Source: an uncultured Actinomycetes bacterium
GTDB taxonomy: Bacteria; Actinomycetota; Actinomycetes; Nanopelagicales; Nanopelagicaceae
Length of the DNA stretch: 64,000 nucleotides
Assembly (NCBI GenBank): GCA_903852815.1
Contig: CAINRW010000044.1
Span: 1-64,000, forward strand
Direction: 5' to 3'
How positions within the stretch are numbered: position 1 is the stretch's first letter; the number at the start of each line of letters is the position of its first letter. The notes under the pieces are model-generated. The model searched no databases. It was not told the DNA's origin and saw only the letters and a list, made by a program, of their open reading frames with translations. The position numbers were made by a program, and so were the translations under genes. Of the stretch, positions 1-8,183 are shown one piece after another.

Positions 1-189
1 CATGGAGAAAAGTCAGAAAATCTCTTGTCATATTCACGCGGAGAAGTCACGGTTGTTCTCAATCTTGCAGATTCTGCAGCAGAATGTGAAATATCTGGTC
101 GAGCTTTAATTGTCAGCGGTGGCGTCATTGACTCACATAATGAAAAAAAGGTGATTCCTGCACGTTCGTGTGCATGGTTTGTAGCTTAG
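1..189 (+). CDS. Alpha-glucosidase-like GH13 protein, C-terminal fragment
   Basis: The frame is open from base 1 to a TAG at 187-189 and gives the last 62 residues of a protein whose start lies outside the window. The segment has an aromatic/Arg-Gly turn followed by VTVVLNLAD and ends in a SCAWFVA beta strand. This resembles the C-terminal beta-sandwich that closes GH13 alpha-glucosidases and trehalose-6-phosphate hydrolases. If correct, the enzyme hydrolyses alpha-glucosides in the cytoplasm. TerC follows 16 bases later on the same strand. The family call rests on a short, weakly conserved domain; the catalytic barrel is not visible. Confidence 0.5.
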   Translation, partial: HGEKSENLLSYSRGEVTVVLNLADSAAECEISGRALIVSGGVIDSHNEKKVIPARSCAWFVA

Positions 190-205
190 ATGGCAGACTA
201 CCGCC

Positions 206-1111
206 ATGGAATCAACGGCAACGTGGGTCATCACAATTGCAGTGCTTGCAGGGATAATTTTATTTGATCTCGGCATTGCGATTATTCGTCGAAATAAACC
301 TACATCCCTAGGTGAAGCAACATTTTGGACCGTTTTCTATATTGGTACCGCGCTTATTTTTGGTGCGCTTTTGCCACATTGGACAAGTGATTTAGGTCAG
401 AAAGAGTTCTTTGCCGGTTGGTTAACTGAGTACGCGCTTTCAGTCGACAACATCTTTGTTTTCATCATCATTCTTGCATCACTGAAAGTTCAAAAAGAAT
501 TGCAACAACTTGTCTTACTTCTGGGCATCATGCTTACAATCGCCATCCGCGGACTTCTCATACCGCTCGGAGCGGCTCTCATCTCTCGATTTGCCAGCGT
601 CTTCTTCCTCTTTGGTATCTTCCTTATTTATACAGCTTGGGAACTTGCCAAAGAAAAAGAAGATGATGAATGGAAAGAGGGAAAAGTCGTGGCGCTGCTC
701 AGAAAGCGTGGCTTTAGTACTTTTGCGATCGCCCTAGTGGCCCTTGGATTAACAAATCTGGTTTTCTCACTTGATTCAATTCCTGCCATATTTGGTTTAA
801 CTAAAGATCCCTACATTGTCACAACTGCAAATGTTTTCGCCCTGATGGGGCTTCGCCAGCTCTATTTCTTACTCGAAGGATTACTGGCGCGCTTGGTCTA
901 TCTGTCGAAAGGTCTTTCCTTCATCCTTGGTTTTATTGGTATCAAGATGATTATGGAAGCCTTCCATGGAATCGGAATAGATGAAATTGCAGGCGTTCAT
1001 ATCCCTGAAGTAACGCTAGAGGTAAGTCTTGGTGTCATTGTTGCAAGTTTAGTTATTACAACTGTTGCGAGCTTAACTGCCACCAGAAAAGATGGAAGCG
1101 AAATAGTTTAA
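206..1111 (+). CDS. TerC/Alx family integral membrane protein
   Basis: A 301-residue membrane protein with about seven to nine hydrophobic segments. Two acidic membrane motifs typical of the TerC family are visible: EYALSVDNIF (about 75-84) and VFSLDSIPAIFG (about 187-198). Between them lies a charged cytoplasmic loop (about 148-170, rich in Lys/Glu/Asp). TerC/Alx/MntY proteins are linked to manganese export during membrane-protein metallation and to tellurite resistance. The length fits the family. No strong Shine-Dalgarno precedes the ATG. The stop shares the TTAA tetranucleotide with the stop of the opposing hpf gene. The transported ion here is inferred from the family. Confidence 0.9.
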   Translation: MESTATWVITIAVLAGIILFDLGIAIIRRNKPTSLGEATFWTVFYIGTALIFGALLPHWTSDLGQKEFFAGWLTEYALSVDNIFVFIIILASLKVQKELQQLVLLLGIMLTIAIRGLLIPLGAALISRFASVFFLFGIFLIYTAWELAKEKEDDEWKEGKVVALLRKRGFSTFAIALVALGLTNLVFSLDSIPAIFGLTKDPYIVTTANVFALMGLRQLYFLLEGLLARLVYLSKGLSFILGFIGIKMIMEAFHGIGIDEIAGVHIPEVTLEVSLGVIVASLVITTVASLTATRKDGSEIV

Positions 1112-1446
1112 ATAACTTTTTTGTCTTTAAGGGTTTCGCGACTGAAATCTTTACTCTTTTCATGAATTTTTCGAATTTGAAACTCGATGACTTTGATTGC
1201 GCTATCGAAAGCTGCGACATCATTAAATTCAGCACCTTCTGCGCGCAAGAGTGGACCTGAACCGTGTGAAGTAATAATTACACGGTGAGATTTCTTTCCT
1301 TGGCGTGGATTATTTTCATGGAGAACTTCAACTTCTATGCGCTCGATAATTACGCTAAAACGTTCGAGACTATTTAGTTTGCTTTCAACTATTTCTCTGA
1401 AATCTGCCGCTAATTCTGCATGACGTGTATGAATTTGAATCTTCAT
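1108..1446 (-). CDS. hpf: Short ribosome hibernation-promoting factor / RaiA family
   Basis: A 112-residue protein with the single S30AE/HPF fold: MKIQIHTRHAELA at the start, a central basic segment (KKSHRVIIT), then the helix AAFDSAIKVIEFQIRKI. HPF-type proteins bind the decoding centre of idle 30S subunits. Most actinobacteria carry a long form of about 220-260 residues whose C-terminal domain dimerises 70S ribosomes; that domain is absent here. The usual place, between comF and secA, is empty in this window. A TACCCT hexamer seven bases upstream of the ATG suggests a leaderless mRNA. It converges on terC with a four-base overlap. Confidence 0.85.
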   Translation of the reverse strand: MKIQIHTRHAELAADFREIVESKLNSLERFSVIIERIEVEVLHENNPRQGKKSHRVIITSHGSGPLLRAEGAEFNDVAAFDSAIKVIEFQIRKIHEKSKDFSRETLKDKKVI

Positions 1447-1448
1447 AC

Positions 1449-1844
1449 TTACAAGGGTAGTACTACAACCACCGCTGTCGCTATAGATGCAAGAAGAAAA
1501 GATTTTCCGAGAATAGTTAGCGCAGTGACTCGGTCTGCAGCTTTACTGAGTGGATCACTAATTCGAGAGAGATCGCCAAGTTTTCCAAAGTTAAAAGTTC
1601 CAGCAAAACCAAAAGCCAAGCAGAATTTACTGCGCGCTTGGACGTAACCAACTGATGTAATCATTAGTGGAAAAAAGATTCCAAATCTAGAAATTCTAGG
1701 TGCGTTGGTTTTTACCATTGTATAAAGTGTGATTAAAGTAATTACTAAACCAATGATTGCAACAATTTTCCTTCGGCGAATTTCATTCTCGCCGATGTTG
1801 CAGGTGCCAGCAATGTATGAAGAATCAGGCATCTTCGAATTCAT
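1449..1844 (-). CDS. Small membrane protein of unknown function
   Basis: 131 residues with an N-terminal CNIG-x-x-E motif followed by Arg-Arg-Arg-Lys, then about three or four hydrophobic stretches (roughly 28-44, 53-68, 76-86 and a C-terminal segment about 112-130). I recall similar short CNIG-type membrane proteins in other bacteria but cannot name a characterised family. It ends two bases before hpf and its start lies within the 3' end of the 49-residue ORF upstream (20-base overlap), so the three genes are probably co-transcribed. The basic region beside the first helix suggests the N-terminus faces the cytoplasm. Confidence 0.6.
   Translation of the reverse strand: MNSKMPDSSYIAGTCNIGENEIRRRKIVAIIGLVITLITLYTMVKTNAPRISRFGIFFPLMITSVGYVQARSKFCLAFGFAGTFNFGKLGDLSRISDPLSKAADRVTALTILGKSFLLASIATAVVVVLPL
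1454..1459 (-). promoter_or_regulatory. Putative -10 element for leaderless hpf
   Basis: The minus strand reads TACCCT, then seven bases, then the hpf ATG at 1446. TANNNT is the usual actinobacterial primary-sigma -10 pattern, and this spacing places transcription start at or one base from the ATG. Inferred from spacing only. Confidence 0.5.
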
Positions 1845-1974
1845 CTTCGTCGATCCATGTATCTGCTGCAGAATCTTCTTGGTGTTCTATCCAAGAAAGA
1901 AATGAGCCGACGGCACGAAATGCCAAAATTGCAACAGTAACTGCTGCGAAGGATCGTCGAATAACTTTGACCAT
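1825..1974 (-). CDS. 49-residue protein with hydrophobic N-terminus and acidic tail
   Basis: A clean ORF of 50 codons starting at the ATG ending at 1974. The product begins MVKVIRRSFAAVTVAILAF, a basic end plus a possible membrane anchor, and finishes with an acidic segment (WIDEDEFEDA). I do not recognise a family. Support for expression: the minus strand carries TATTTT exactly six bases before the ATG, the leaderless pattern seen at many genes here, and the ORF overlaps the next gene by 20 bases, a layout that favours translational coupling. It could be a small membrane-associated partner of the downstream membrane protein. Too short to be certain it is a gene. Confidence 0.5.
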   Translation of the reverse strand: MVKVIRRSFAAVTVAILAFRAVGSFLSWIEHQEDSAADTWIDEDEFEDA

Positions 1975-1980
1975 GGGCTA

Positions 1981-1986
1981 AAAATA
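1981..1986 (-). promoter_or_regulatory. Putative -10 element for the 49-residue ORF
   Basis: TATTTT on the minus strand, then six bases, then the ATG at 1974: leaderless spacing. It is the likely promoter for the small ORF, the CNIG membrane protein and perhaps hpf read-through. Confidence 0.5.
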
Positions 1987-2009
1987 CTCGCTAATGGCCA
2001 AAATGCGCG

Positions 2010-3065
2010 TTAAATCGCAGCTAAAGCCTTTGTGATGTCGGCCCAAATATCATCAACATGTTCGCAACCAACTGACAAGCGAATCAATTGTTCTGGGACA
2101 GATGGACTTTCAATTGGCCAGCGGCGGCGGCGTTCCCACAATGATTCAACTCCGCCAAGACTTGTGGCATGGGCAATCATTGTTGATGAGTCGCAGACTT
2201 TTTGTGTTTCTTCGGGAGTTCCATCGACTTCAAAGGAGAGGATTGCACCAAAACCCGGATAGCGAACGCGAGTAACTTTTGGATGCTCTTGCAAAAGTGC
2301 GACAAGGGCTTTCGCGCTCTCCTGTGATTTATTGAAACGCAAAGGGAAAGTACGCAAACCTCGTAGGGCTAACCATGCTTCAAAAGGACCAGGGATTGAG
2401 CCGTTGAAACTGCGGGAATCATGTAAACGTTTGTATAGCGCGGGATCATTTGTTGAAAGCGAGCCCATCAAAACATCGCTGTGCCCAGAGAGAAACTTAG
2501 TAACTGAGTGCATCACGATATCAGCGCCCATTGCCAATGGATTTTGGACAAGTGGTGTCGCAAAAGTATTGTCGACGGCGACTCCGATTCCGAGGCGCTT
2601 AGCTTCAGCAATTAATGTTGGAAGATCGGCAACATCTAAACATGGATTTGTTGGAGACTCCAACCAAACAAGTGCTGCGCCTTTCATTGCCGCGATTACT
2701 TCATCTGTATTCACTACGTCAACAAATCGAACTTCTAACCGACCTGATGCATGAAAAGAATTGAGCAGACTCATGACTCCGCTATAGCCTTGATTAGATG
2801 CAACTATCGGTGCACCAATAGGCAGAATCGAAAAGACTGCGCTAATCGCGGCCATGCCAGAAGAAAATGCAAGAGTTTCTCCACCTTCTAAAGCACTAAT
2901 AGCTTCTTCGAGTGCACTCCATGTTTGATTTCCATAACGGCCATAACCAATTGGTCCACCTGAATGAAAAGTTGAAGTCAGAACGACTGATGGATTAAGT
3001 GCTGCATCAGGTTGAACTTGCGGGCGTCCGGCAGTTACAGCGGTGGTCTCTGGATGTGTGCTCAT
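2010..3065 (-). CDS. Cys/Met metabolism PLP-dependent enzyme (cystathionine gamma-synthase/lyase type)
   Basis: 351 residues of the trans-sulfuration gamma-family. The PLP lysine lies in SVTKFLSGHSD (Lys190), with VDNTFATP (about 165-172) and LESPTNP (about 135-141) contributing cofactor contacts. The YGRYGNQT segment near residue 41 corresponds to the conserved phosphate/substrate tyrosine-arginine region. It is somewhat shorter than the usual 380-400 residues. Sequence alone does not separate MetB (O-succinylhomoserine to cystathionine) from gamma-lyase or homocysteine synthase. It lies last in a block with an FAD oxidoreductase and a MalY-type enzyme; a MetB plus beta-lyase pair would give the two trans-sulfuration steps to homocysteine. 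A -10-like TAGACT lies six bases upstream. Confidence 0.82.
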   Translation of the reverse strand: MSTHPETTAVTAGRPQVQPDAALNPSVVLTSTFHSGGPIGYGRYGNQTWSALEEAISALEGGETLAFSSGMAAISAVFSILPIGAPIVASNQGYSGVMSLLNSFHASGRLEVRFVDVVNTDEVIAAMKGAALVWLESPTNPCLDVADLPTLIAEAKRLGIGVAVDNTFATPLVQNPLAMGADIVMHSVTKFLSGHSDVLMGSLSTNDPALYKRLHDSRSFNGSIPGPFEAWLALRGLRTFPLRFNKSQESAKALVALLQEHPKVTRVRYPGFGAILSFEVDGTPEETQKVCDSSTMIAHATSLGGVESLWERRRRWPIESPSVPEQLIRLSVGCEHVDDIWADITKALAAI

Positions 3066-3071
3066 TGCCCA

Positions 3072-3077
3072 AGTCTA
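3072..3077 (-). promoter_or_regulatory. Putative -10 element overlapping the stop codon of the upstream gene
   Basis: The minus strand reads TAGACT then six bases then the ATG at 3065. The TAG is also the stop codon of the FAD oxidoreductase. The spacing fits a leaderless start, which would let the MetB-like gene be transcribed independently. Confidence 0.4.
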
Positions 3078-4595
3078 TTTGCAAGCATCGAGCACTGCCA
3101 TCGCAGCATTGTGGCCAGGAATTCCACTTACTCCCCCGCCACGTATGGCTCCTGCGCCGCAAATAAAAATGCGCGGGTCATCGGTTTCAACGCCCCAACC
3201 TGGCAGCTGATGGTCTTCGCGAAATGGAAAACTGAGATCTTTATGGAAGATATTTCCACGAGGTAGACCAATCTCGCCTTCAATATCTAGCGGAGATTTT
3301 ACTTCTATTGCCACAATTACATTTTCGATAGGTTCAACTAAGTATTGATTAAGCGATGCCATGGCCGCTTTTAGCGCGGCTGATTTCATCGCCTCATTGT
3401 CGGAATCAAAGAGTTTTGCAGGGGTATGAAAACCGAAAATTGTGAGCGTTTGATATCCCTGGCCCTGAAGCTCTTGACTCAAAATCGTTGGATCACTCAA
3501 TGTGTGGCAATACATTTCAACTGGAAGTTTTTCTGGCAACTCTCCACGTTTAACCATTTCTAGAGTATCTTCGAAATTTGAAAAACTCTCTTGCGCATGG
3601 AAAGTTCCAGCAAAGGCAAGTCGCGGATCAATGCCAGATTTTAATTGAGGAAGAGCTTTCAGAAGAATATTTATTTTCATCTGCGCACCTTCAAGAGATT
3701 GAGGTGCCTGGGTGCCGCGCAGTTTTGCCAAAGTTTGTGGTGCGGCATTGCTCAAGAGATATTGGGCGCGAACTTTACTTCCATCTGCAATATCTAAGGC
3801 AATCTCATTGTCATTGCTATGAACTTCAGTGACTCTGGAATTAACGCAAATAGTCACACCCGCAGCCCGTGCAACTCTTTCAAGTTCCTTAACTAAAGCA
3901 CCCATTCCGCCTTTGGGGACTTTCCATTCACCTGTTCCATTGCCAATCAAATGATAGAGAAAACAGATATTTGCTTGCATATCAAATGCAGAAGCTAAAG
4001 TTCCAACTAAAGCATCGGTTAAAATTACACCGCGAATTATGTCGTTAGTGAATCTTTCTTGGATCACTTCACCAATTGGGCGTTCCATCAAGTAGTTCCA
4101 CACCGTGGGCATATCAACCATGGCTTTTAATTCACTTCGTGATTTAAGTGGCTGCAACATTGACGGTGCAATTTTTTCGGCAAATTCTAAAAGTTCGTTA
4201 TAAAAACTTTGCCAAGCTTTCCAATCATTGCCGGTTGGATCAATCTCGTTAAATGAATCAACAGTTGCTTGATCCCATTGACGGGCTACATATAACCCTT
4301 TGTCTGCTCCATCTTTGGAGTAAGGCGTATAACTAGAAACATTTCGTGAAATGCACTCAAAATTTAAACCTAGATCGCTCACGATTTGATCCGGCAAAAG
4401 CGAAACTAAATATGAATACCGCGAAAGCCGTGCATCGTATTCTGGGAAAGCGCGAACACTTGCAGTTGCCCCGCCAATTTCGGCATTAGCCTCAACAACA
4501 ATGACGGATTTTCCAGCTTGAGCTAAATACGTGGCGGCGACTAAGCCATTGTGCCCACCACCGATAATTGCAACGTCATAGAGTTCTTTGGACAT
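3075..4595 (-). CDS. FAD-dependent oxidoreductase, phytoene-desaturase/PYROXD2-like
   Basis: 506 residues. An N-terminal Rossmann motif, VAIIGGGHNGLVAATYLA (about 8-25), is followed by an acidic strand end (VVEANAEIGG). The C-terminal FAD motif is also present (RIFICGAGAIRGGGVSG, about 472-488). The overall form matches the NAD(P)/FAD-dependent amine-oxidase/phytoene-desaturase superfamily, closest in style to the PYROXD2-type branch. The substrate cannot be read from the sequence, and no carotenoid synthesis genes are nearby. The start codon overlaps the stop of the upstream MalY-like gene by one base (TAATG), indicating coupling. Family assignment is firm, function open. Confidence 0.8.
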   Translation of the reverse strand: MSKELYDVAIIGGGHNGLVAATYLAQAGKSVIVVEANAEIGGATASVRAFPEYDARLSRYSYLVSLLPDQIVSDLGLNFECISRNVSSYTPYSKDGADKGLYVARQWDQATVDSFNEIDPTGNDWKAWQSFYNELLEFAEKIAPSMLQPLKSRSELKAMVDMPTVWNYLMERPIGEVIQERFTNDIIRGVILTDALVGTLASAFDMQANICFLYHLIGNGTGEWKVPKGGMGALVKELERVARAAGVTICVNSRVTEVHSNDNEIALDIADGSKVRAQYLLSNAAPQTLAKLRGTQAPQSLEGAQMKINILLKALPQLKSGIDPRLAFAGTFHAQESFSNFEDTLEMVKRGELPEKLPVEMYCHTLSDPTILSQELQGQGYQTLTIFGFHTPAKLFDSDNEAMKSAALKAAMASLNQYLVEPIENVIVAIEVKSPLDIEGEIGLPRGNIFHKDLSFPFREDHQLPGWGVETDDPRIFICGAGAIRGGGVSGIPGHNAAMAVLDACK

Positions 4596-5764
4596 TACAA
4601 AGATTTAACAATTCGATCAATTGCTTCAGTCAAAATCGTGGGGCTGGTAGCAAAATTTAATCGCACATACTGCGGTGTTTGTGGACTGTATAAATGTCCG
4701 GGATTAAACGCAACTTTTCCACGCTCTAGCAAAACTTGTGCTGGATTTTCGCCCAGGTTTAATGCCGAGAGATCCAACCAAGCAACGTAACTACTGTGCG
4801 GCATGTGATATTTAATGGATGGGATCTTTGCACTTAATAAATCTTTAATCATCCGTCGATTGTGGTCTAACGCCTCAATAGCTGAATCAAGCCATGGGCC
4901 ACCATCTTTAAAAGCTGCCGCCGATGCAAAAGCGCCAAGGATTGAAGATCTGAAATGAACTGCTGGTGGCATTAGTTTTAATTTTTCATTGATTGCCTCA
5001 TTTTGCGAAACAATGAGCGCCGATTTAAGGCCAGCGATATTCCACCCCTTTGATGCAGAAGTAACGGTTACTCCCACTTCTCGGGCGGTGTCACTGAGAC
5101 CAAGAAAAGGTATGAATTCATATGGCTTAAAAATAAGGGGTGAATGAATTTCATCGCTGATTACTAGAACTCCATATTTCTTGGCCATCTCTGCGATGCG
5201 CGTGAGTTCTTCGTGCGAATAAATTCGTCCTAGCGGATTATGTGGTGAACAGAGCAGGTGGACTTTAATTCCTGATGCATACGCTTTCTCAACTTCATCT
5301 AAATCTATTGTCCAAGGATTAATATCATCGTCATTCGAATCTGCGTAGACAAATGGAATATCAACTTTGTCTAAACGCACTTCATTAATCCAATTATAAA
5401 AATTGTGATAAACAGGTGAATTAATAAGAATTCGATCACCAGGTTGTGTGAATACTCGCAAAACCTCAACTACGCCTACGCCAACATCTGCAGCCACACG
5501 CACTTGAGTTTTATCAATCGTCCAGTTCCAGCGCGTTTGGCAAAAGGTTGCAAAACCATCAGTGAGTTCAGGTACTGACCCGATGTAACCAAGATCTGAG
5601 TGTGAAACCATATCTAAAAGGACATCTTTGATTGGTTGCGCGATTGGGAAATCCATCTCCATAACTGGAAGTGGCAAAACATCGGCTGGAAAACCACGCC
5701 ATTTTTCTGAATGGTGAGTGAGTAATTCACTCAATGCTGGGGCAACAACTTTGTTATCAGACAT
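4595..5764 (-). CDS. MalY/PatB-type PLP aminotransferase, probable cystathionine beta-lyase
   Basis: 389 residues of fold-type I. The PLP lysine is in SASKGWNIAG (Lys239), the pyridine aspartate in ISDEIHSPL (Asp204), and the substrate-arginine region in YVRLNFATSP near the C-terminus. The N-terminal VMEMDFP segment is a MalY/PatB hallmark. PatB/MalY proteins cleave the beta C-S bond of cystathionine or cysteine. With the MetB-like enzyme downstream, homocysteine formation is plausible. TAACCT lies seven bases before the ATG, so the mRNA is probably leaderless and begins the three-gene block behind the lacI gene. Confidence 0.85.
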   Translation of the reverse strand: MSDNKVVAPALSELLTHHSEKWRGFPADVLPLPVMEMDFPIAQPIKDVLLDMVSHSDLGYIGSVPELTDGFATFCQTRWNWTIDKTQVRVAADVGVGVVEVLRVFTQPGDRILINSPVYHNFYNWINEVRLDKVDIPFVYADSNDDDINPWTIDLDEVEKAYASGIKVHLLCSPHNPLGRIYSHEELTRIAEMAKKYGVLVISDEIHSPLIFKPYEFIPFLGLSDTAREVGVTVTSASKGWNIAGLKSALIVSQNEAINEKLKLMPPAVHFRSSILGAFASAAAFKDGGPWLDSAIEALDHNRRMIKDLLSAKIPSIKYHMPHSSYVAWLDLSALNLGENPAQVLLERGKVAFNPGHLYSPQTPQYVRLNFATSPTILTEAIDRIVKSL

Positions 5765-5771
5765 GGCGGCA

Positions 5772-5777
5772 AGGTTA
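5772..5777 (-). promoter_or_regulatory. Putative -10 element for leaderless malY-like operon
   Basis: TAACCT on the minus strand, then seven bases, then the ATG at 5764. It lies in the 47-base gap after the lacI-type gene, so the PLP/FAD block can be transcribed separately from the regulator. Confidence 0.5.
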
Positions 5778-5811
5778 CCCTGAGCGACTGATTTATTAAA
5801 AGAGGTTGAAA

Positions 5812-6825
5812 TTAAGCCTCACTTGGAGAGATTCTGCGCGTTGAATTTCGCACAACTAATGTTGTTGGTAAAACAAGTGACGGTGGTTCGACGTTTGGTT
5901 TTCTTAAACGCTCCATGATTGACCAGGCTGCCATTTCACCCATCAACTGAACTGGTTGCTCGATAGTTGTTAACTCTGAAAACTCTGCCATTTCGTGGCC
6001 ATCAAAACCAACAATGGAAATATCATCGGGAGCTTTTAGACCATGGCGGCGAAGAGCCTGCATTGCACCCATTGCCATTTCATCTGACTCGCAGAAAATT
6101 GCGGTAGGTCTATTTGGTCTAGCTAATAAATCATCCATAGCTCTAGCAGCGGTGTGCATCGTGAAATCTCCATGTACTTCACGTTGTGGCAACCACTCCA
6201 AACCATTTTCGGCAAGAACTTGCATAAAACCTTTACGGCGATCTTGAGGCACGCTGAAATTAAATGGATCATCTGGTCGACCCGACATTAAACCGATTTT
6301 TCTATGACCTTGATTTACTAAATGTTGAGTTGCAGAACGTGCTCCCGCAATATCGTCGATTTTAATTGATGCACATTTGGGATGGTCCATTCCAACAAGT
6401 GCGATAGGAATTCCAAGACTTAACATTGAATCAAACTCTTCAACTGTTGGTGGAAGACTGATAACGATCAAAGCATCAACCCGGCCCTTGAGCAGTTGAT
6501 GTTGAAATAAACGCTCACGGCCTTTCATTTGGCTGAAGTTGTATAGGAGCAGATCTAATCCAGCTTCACGTAAAGCTTGTTCGGCGCCGCTAATAACTTG
6601 TGAGAAATACCAGCGCGAAATGTATGGAGCAACTACGCCAACGCTATTTGTGCGCCCCGTATGACTTGTACTTTTTGCAGGAGTAAGTGGATAGTTTAAT
6701 TTTTCGGCCGCGGCGATTATTTTGGCGCGAGTTTGATCATTAACGTGGTGCATCCCGCGCAGCGCCCGTGACACAGTTGCAGTCGAGACCCCAGCCTCTT
6801 CGGCAACTTCTTTAATGCCTGCCAT
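5812..6825 (-). CDS. LacI family transcriptional regulator
   Basis: 337 residues from the ATG ending at 6825, chosen because GAGAGG lies about five bases upstream and the LacI-type helix-turn-helix (IKEVAEEAGVSTATVSRALR) begins right after it; an upstream ATG would add 11 unmatched residues. The HTH spans about 4-24, the hinge helix about 45-55, followed by a periplasmic-binding-like sugar domain ending in PTTLVVRNST. LacI proteins usually control carbohydrate uptake and breakdown. The GH13 fragment at the window edge is a possible target but is 6 kb away, so the ligand and regulon are unknown. It is divergent from the DUF4389 gene. Confidence 0.92.
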   Translation of the reverse strand: MAGIKEVAEEAGVSTATVSRALRGMHHVNDQTRAKIIAAAEKLNYPLTPAKSTSHTGRTNSVGVVAPYISRWYFSQVISGAEQALREAGLDLLLYNFSQMKGRERLFQHQLLKGRVDALIVISLPPTVEEFDSMLSLGIPIALVGMDHPKCASIKIDDIAGARSATQHLVNQGHRKIGLMSGRPDDPFNFSVPQDRRKGFMQVLAENGLEWLPQREVHGDFTMHTAARAMDDLLARPNRPTAIFCESDEMAMGAMQALRRHGLKAPDDISIVGFDGHEMAEFSELTTIEQPVQLMGEMAAWSIMERLRKPNVEPPSLVLPTTLVVRNSTRRISPSEA

Positions 6826-6928
6826 TTTTACCTCTCGCGTACCTGCAAAAAACTGCAAAAGCTCTGTAAGTGACTGAAAAATAGGGCATCAACCCTGCAA
6901 TATGCAATACATGGGCGTATTTACGCGC

Positions 6929-6934
6929 TAAATT
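6929..6934 (+). promoter_or_regulatory. Putative -10 element for leaderless DUF4389 gene
   Basis: TAAATT, then seven bases, then the ATG at 6942. The hexamer starts inside the region that a longer TTG-started reading would need, which argues for the ATG start. Confidence 0.5.
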
Positions 6935-6941
6935 GGCGCAC

Positions 6942-7535
6942 ATGAGTAATCAAATTGAAACCCAAATCGATGTGTCCCTAACCGAGCGAAATCGCGTAAC
7001 TGCTTTTTTCCGAATTATCTTGGTCGTCCCTGTGGCGATTTTCGTCGCATCTTTTGCCCCTGATCAATTAACTGCAAACAATGCTTCTTGGGCTACTGGG
7101 TTACTGGTTCTGCCCGTTCTGCTCTCTCTTGTTTTTCGTCAGGCTTACCCGTCATATCTTTTAGCTTTCAATGAAGCGCTTTTATCTTTGCAAACTCGCG
7201 TTGATGCATATGTTCTTGTCTTAACAGATGAATATCCATCGCTTGAAGAAAACGATGTCGTGAGTGTTACTTTTCCGGAAGTAGATCCAAAGGCACTCAA
7301 CCGTTACTTACCACTTGTTAAGTGGTTCCTTGCAATTCCACTTTATTTTGTTGGGGCAATCTATTTTGTCTATGCATTCTTTTTAACAGTTTTTGCTTGG
7401 GCAAGTGTTGTTGTAACCGGTAATTATCCCGAATGGTGTGCCGAAGGTGTTGTCGGAACAATTGCTTATTGGAATCGCGTAATGGGTTATGCATTCCTAT
7501 TCGTTACTGATGAATATCCTTCATTCTCACTGTAA
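6942..7535 (+). CDS. DUF4389 family membrane protein
   Basis: 197 residues from the ATG at 6942 (a TTG three codons earlier is possible but less likely). The N-terminal part has LTERNRVTAFFRIILVVP and a hydrophobic pair; the middle holds VLTDEYPSLEEN and the C-terminal half has two more membrane segments and ends in FLFVTDEYPSFSL. The duplicated TDEYPS motif, with two half-molecules each of about 90 residues, is typical of DUF4389 proteins. The biochemical role of the family is unknown. No Shine-Dalgarno is present, but a TAAATT lies at leaderless distance. AlkA follows after three bases. Confidence 0.8.
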   Translation: MSNQIETQIDVSLTERNRVTAFFRIILVVPVAIFVASFAPDQLTANNASWATGLLVLPVLLSLVFRQAYPSYLLAFNEALLSLQTRVDAYVLVLTDEYPSLEENDVVSVTFPEVDPKALNRYLPLVKWFLAIPLYFVGAIYFVYAFFLTVFAWASVVVTGNYPEWCAEGVVGTIAYWNRVMGYAFLFVTDEYPSFSL

Positions 7536-7538
7536 TTA

Positions 7539-8183
7539 ATGGCAGTTCATTCAACCCAAAAGATGCGACGAATAGTCGCAGAAGTTGCAGAGTTAGATAA
7601 AAAGTTCGCTCCGCTCATTGAACGACGACCCCTGTGCACCATTGGTCGGAGCGAACCCAGTGAAACTCATTTTGAATCGTTAGTGAGTTCTGTAATTTCT
7701 CAGCAATTGGCAACTAAAGCTGCGGCAACTATTCATGCACGCCTTGTTGAACTCTGTAAAGGAAATATCAACGCGAAGAAAATAATGAAACTCGATGATG
7801 CGGCGTTGCGAGAAATTGGGGTTTCTGGGGCTAAATCACGCACCATTAAAGGGCTATCTAGTGCGGTTTTAGATAAATCTTTGCCCATAGATCGCATCGA
7901 TGAGATTCATGATGACCAAGAGATTTACGACAAACTCACTTCCATTTGGGGAATTGGGCGCTGGACAGTTGAGATGTTCATGATGTTTCAATTGGGGCGA
8001 CTAGATATCTGGCCTACCGGAGATTTAGCCGTACGTCGCGGGTGGGACATGGTGCATAAAAATAAGGAAGAGACCACGGCCAAAGTTTTAGATGTAAAAG
8101 GCGAAAAACTTCACCCGTACCGAAGTGTTGTTGCTTGGTATTGCTACCAAGCAGTGCATGAAAGTCGTGGCTTAGATTATTAA
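7539..8183 (+). CDS. alkA: DNA-3-methyladenine glycosylase II (AlkA-type, HhH-GPD)
   Basis: 214 residues of the HhH-GPD superfamily. The helix-hairpin-helix is near LTSIWGIGRWTVEMF (about 133-147), and the catalytic aspartate is Asp162 in WPTGDLAVRRG. FESLVSSVISQQLATKAA (about 45-62) is the conserved helix that precedes the HhH. The enzyme would excise alkylated purines in base-excision repair. It lacks the N-terminal TBP-like domain of E. coli AlkA, as many actinobacterial versions do. Its TAA shares TTAA with the stop of the convergent msrB gene. Three bases separate it from the DUF4389 gene, so it is probably co-transcribed. Confidence 0.88.
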   Translation: MAVHSTQKMRRIVAEVAELDKKFAPLIERRPLCTIGRSEPSETHFESLVSSVISQQLATKAAATIHARLVELCKGNINAKKIMKLDDAALREIGVSGAKSRTIKGLSSAVLDKSLPIDRIDEIHDDQEIYDKLTSIWGIGRWTVEMFMMFQLGRLDIWPTGDLAVRRGWDMVHKNKEETTAKVLDVKGEKLHPYRSVVAWYCYQAVHESRGLDY

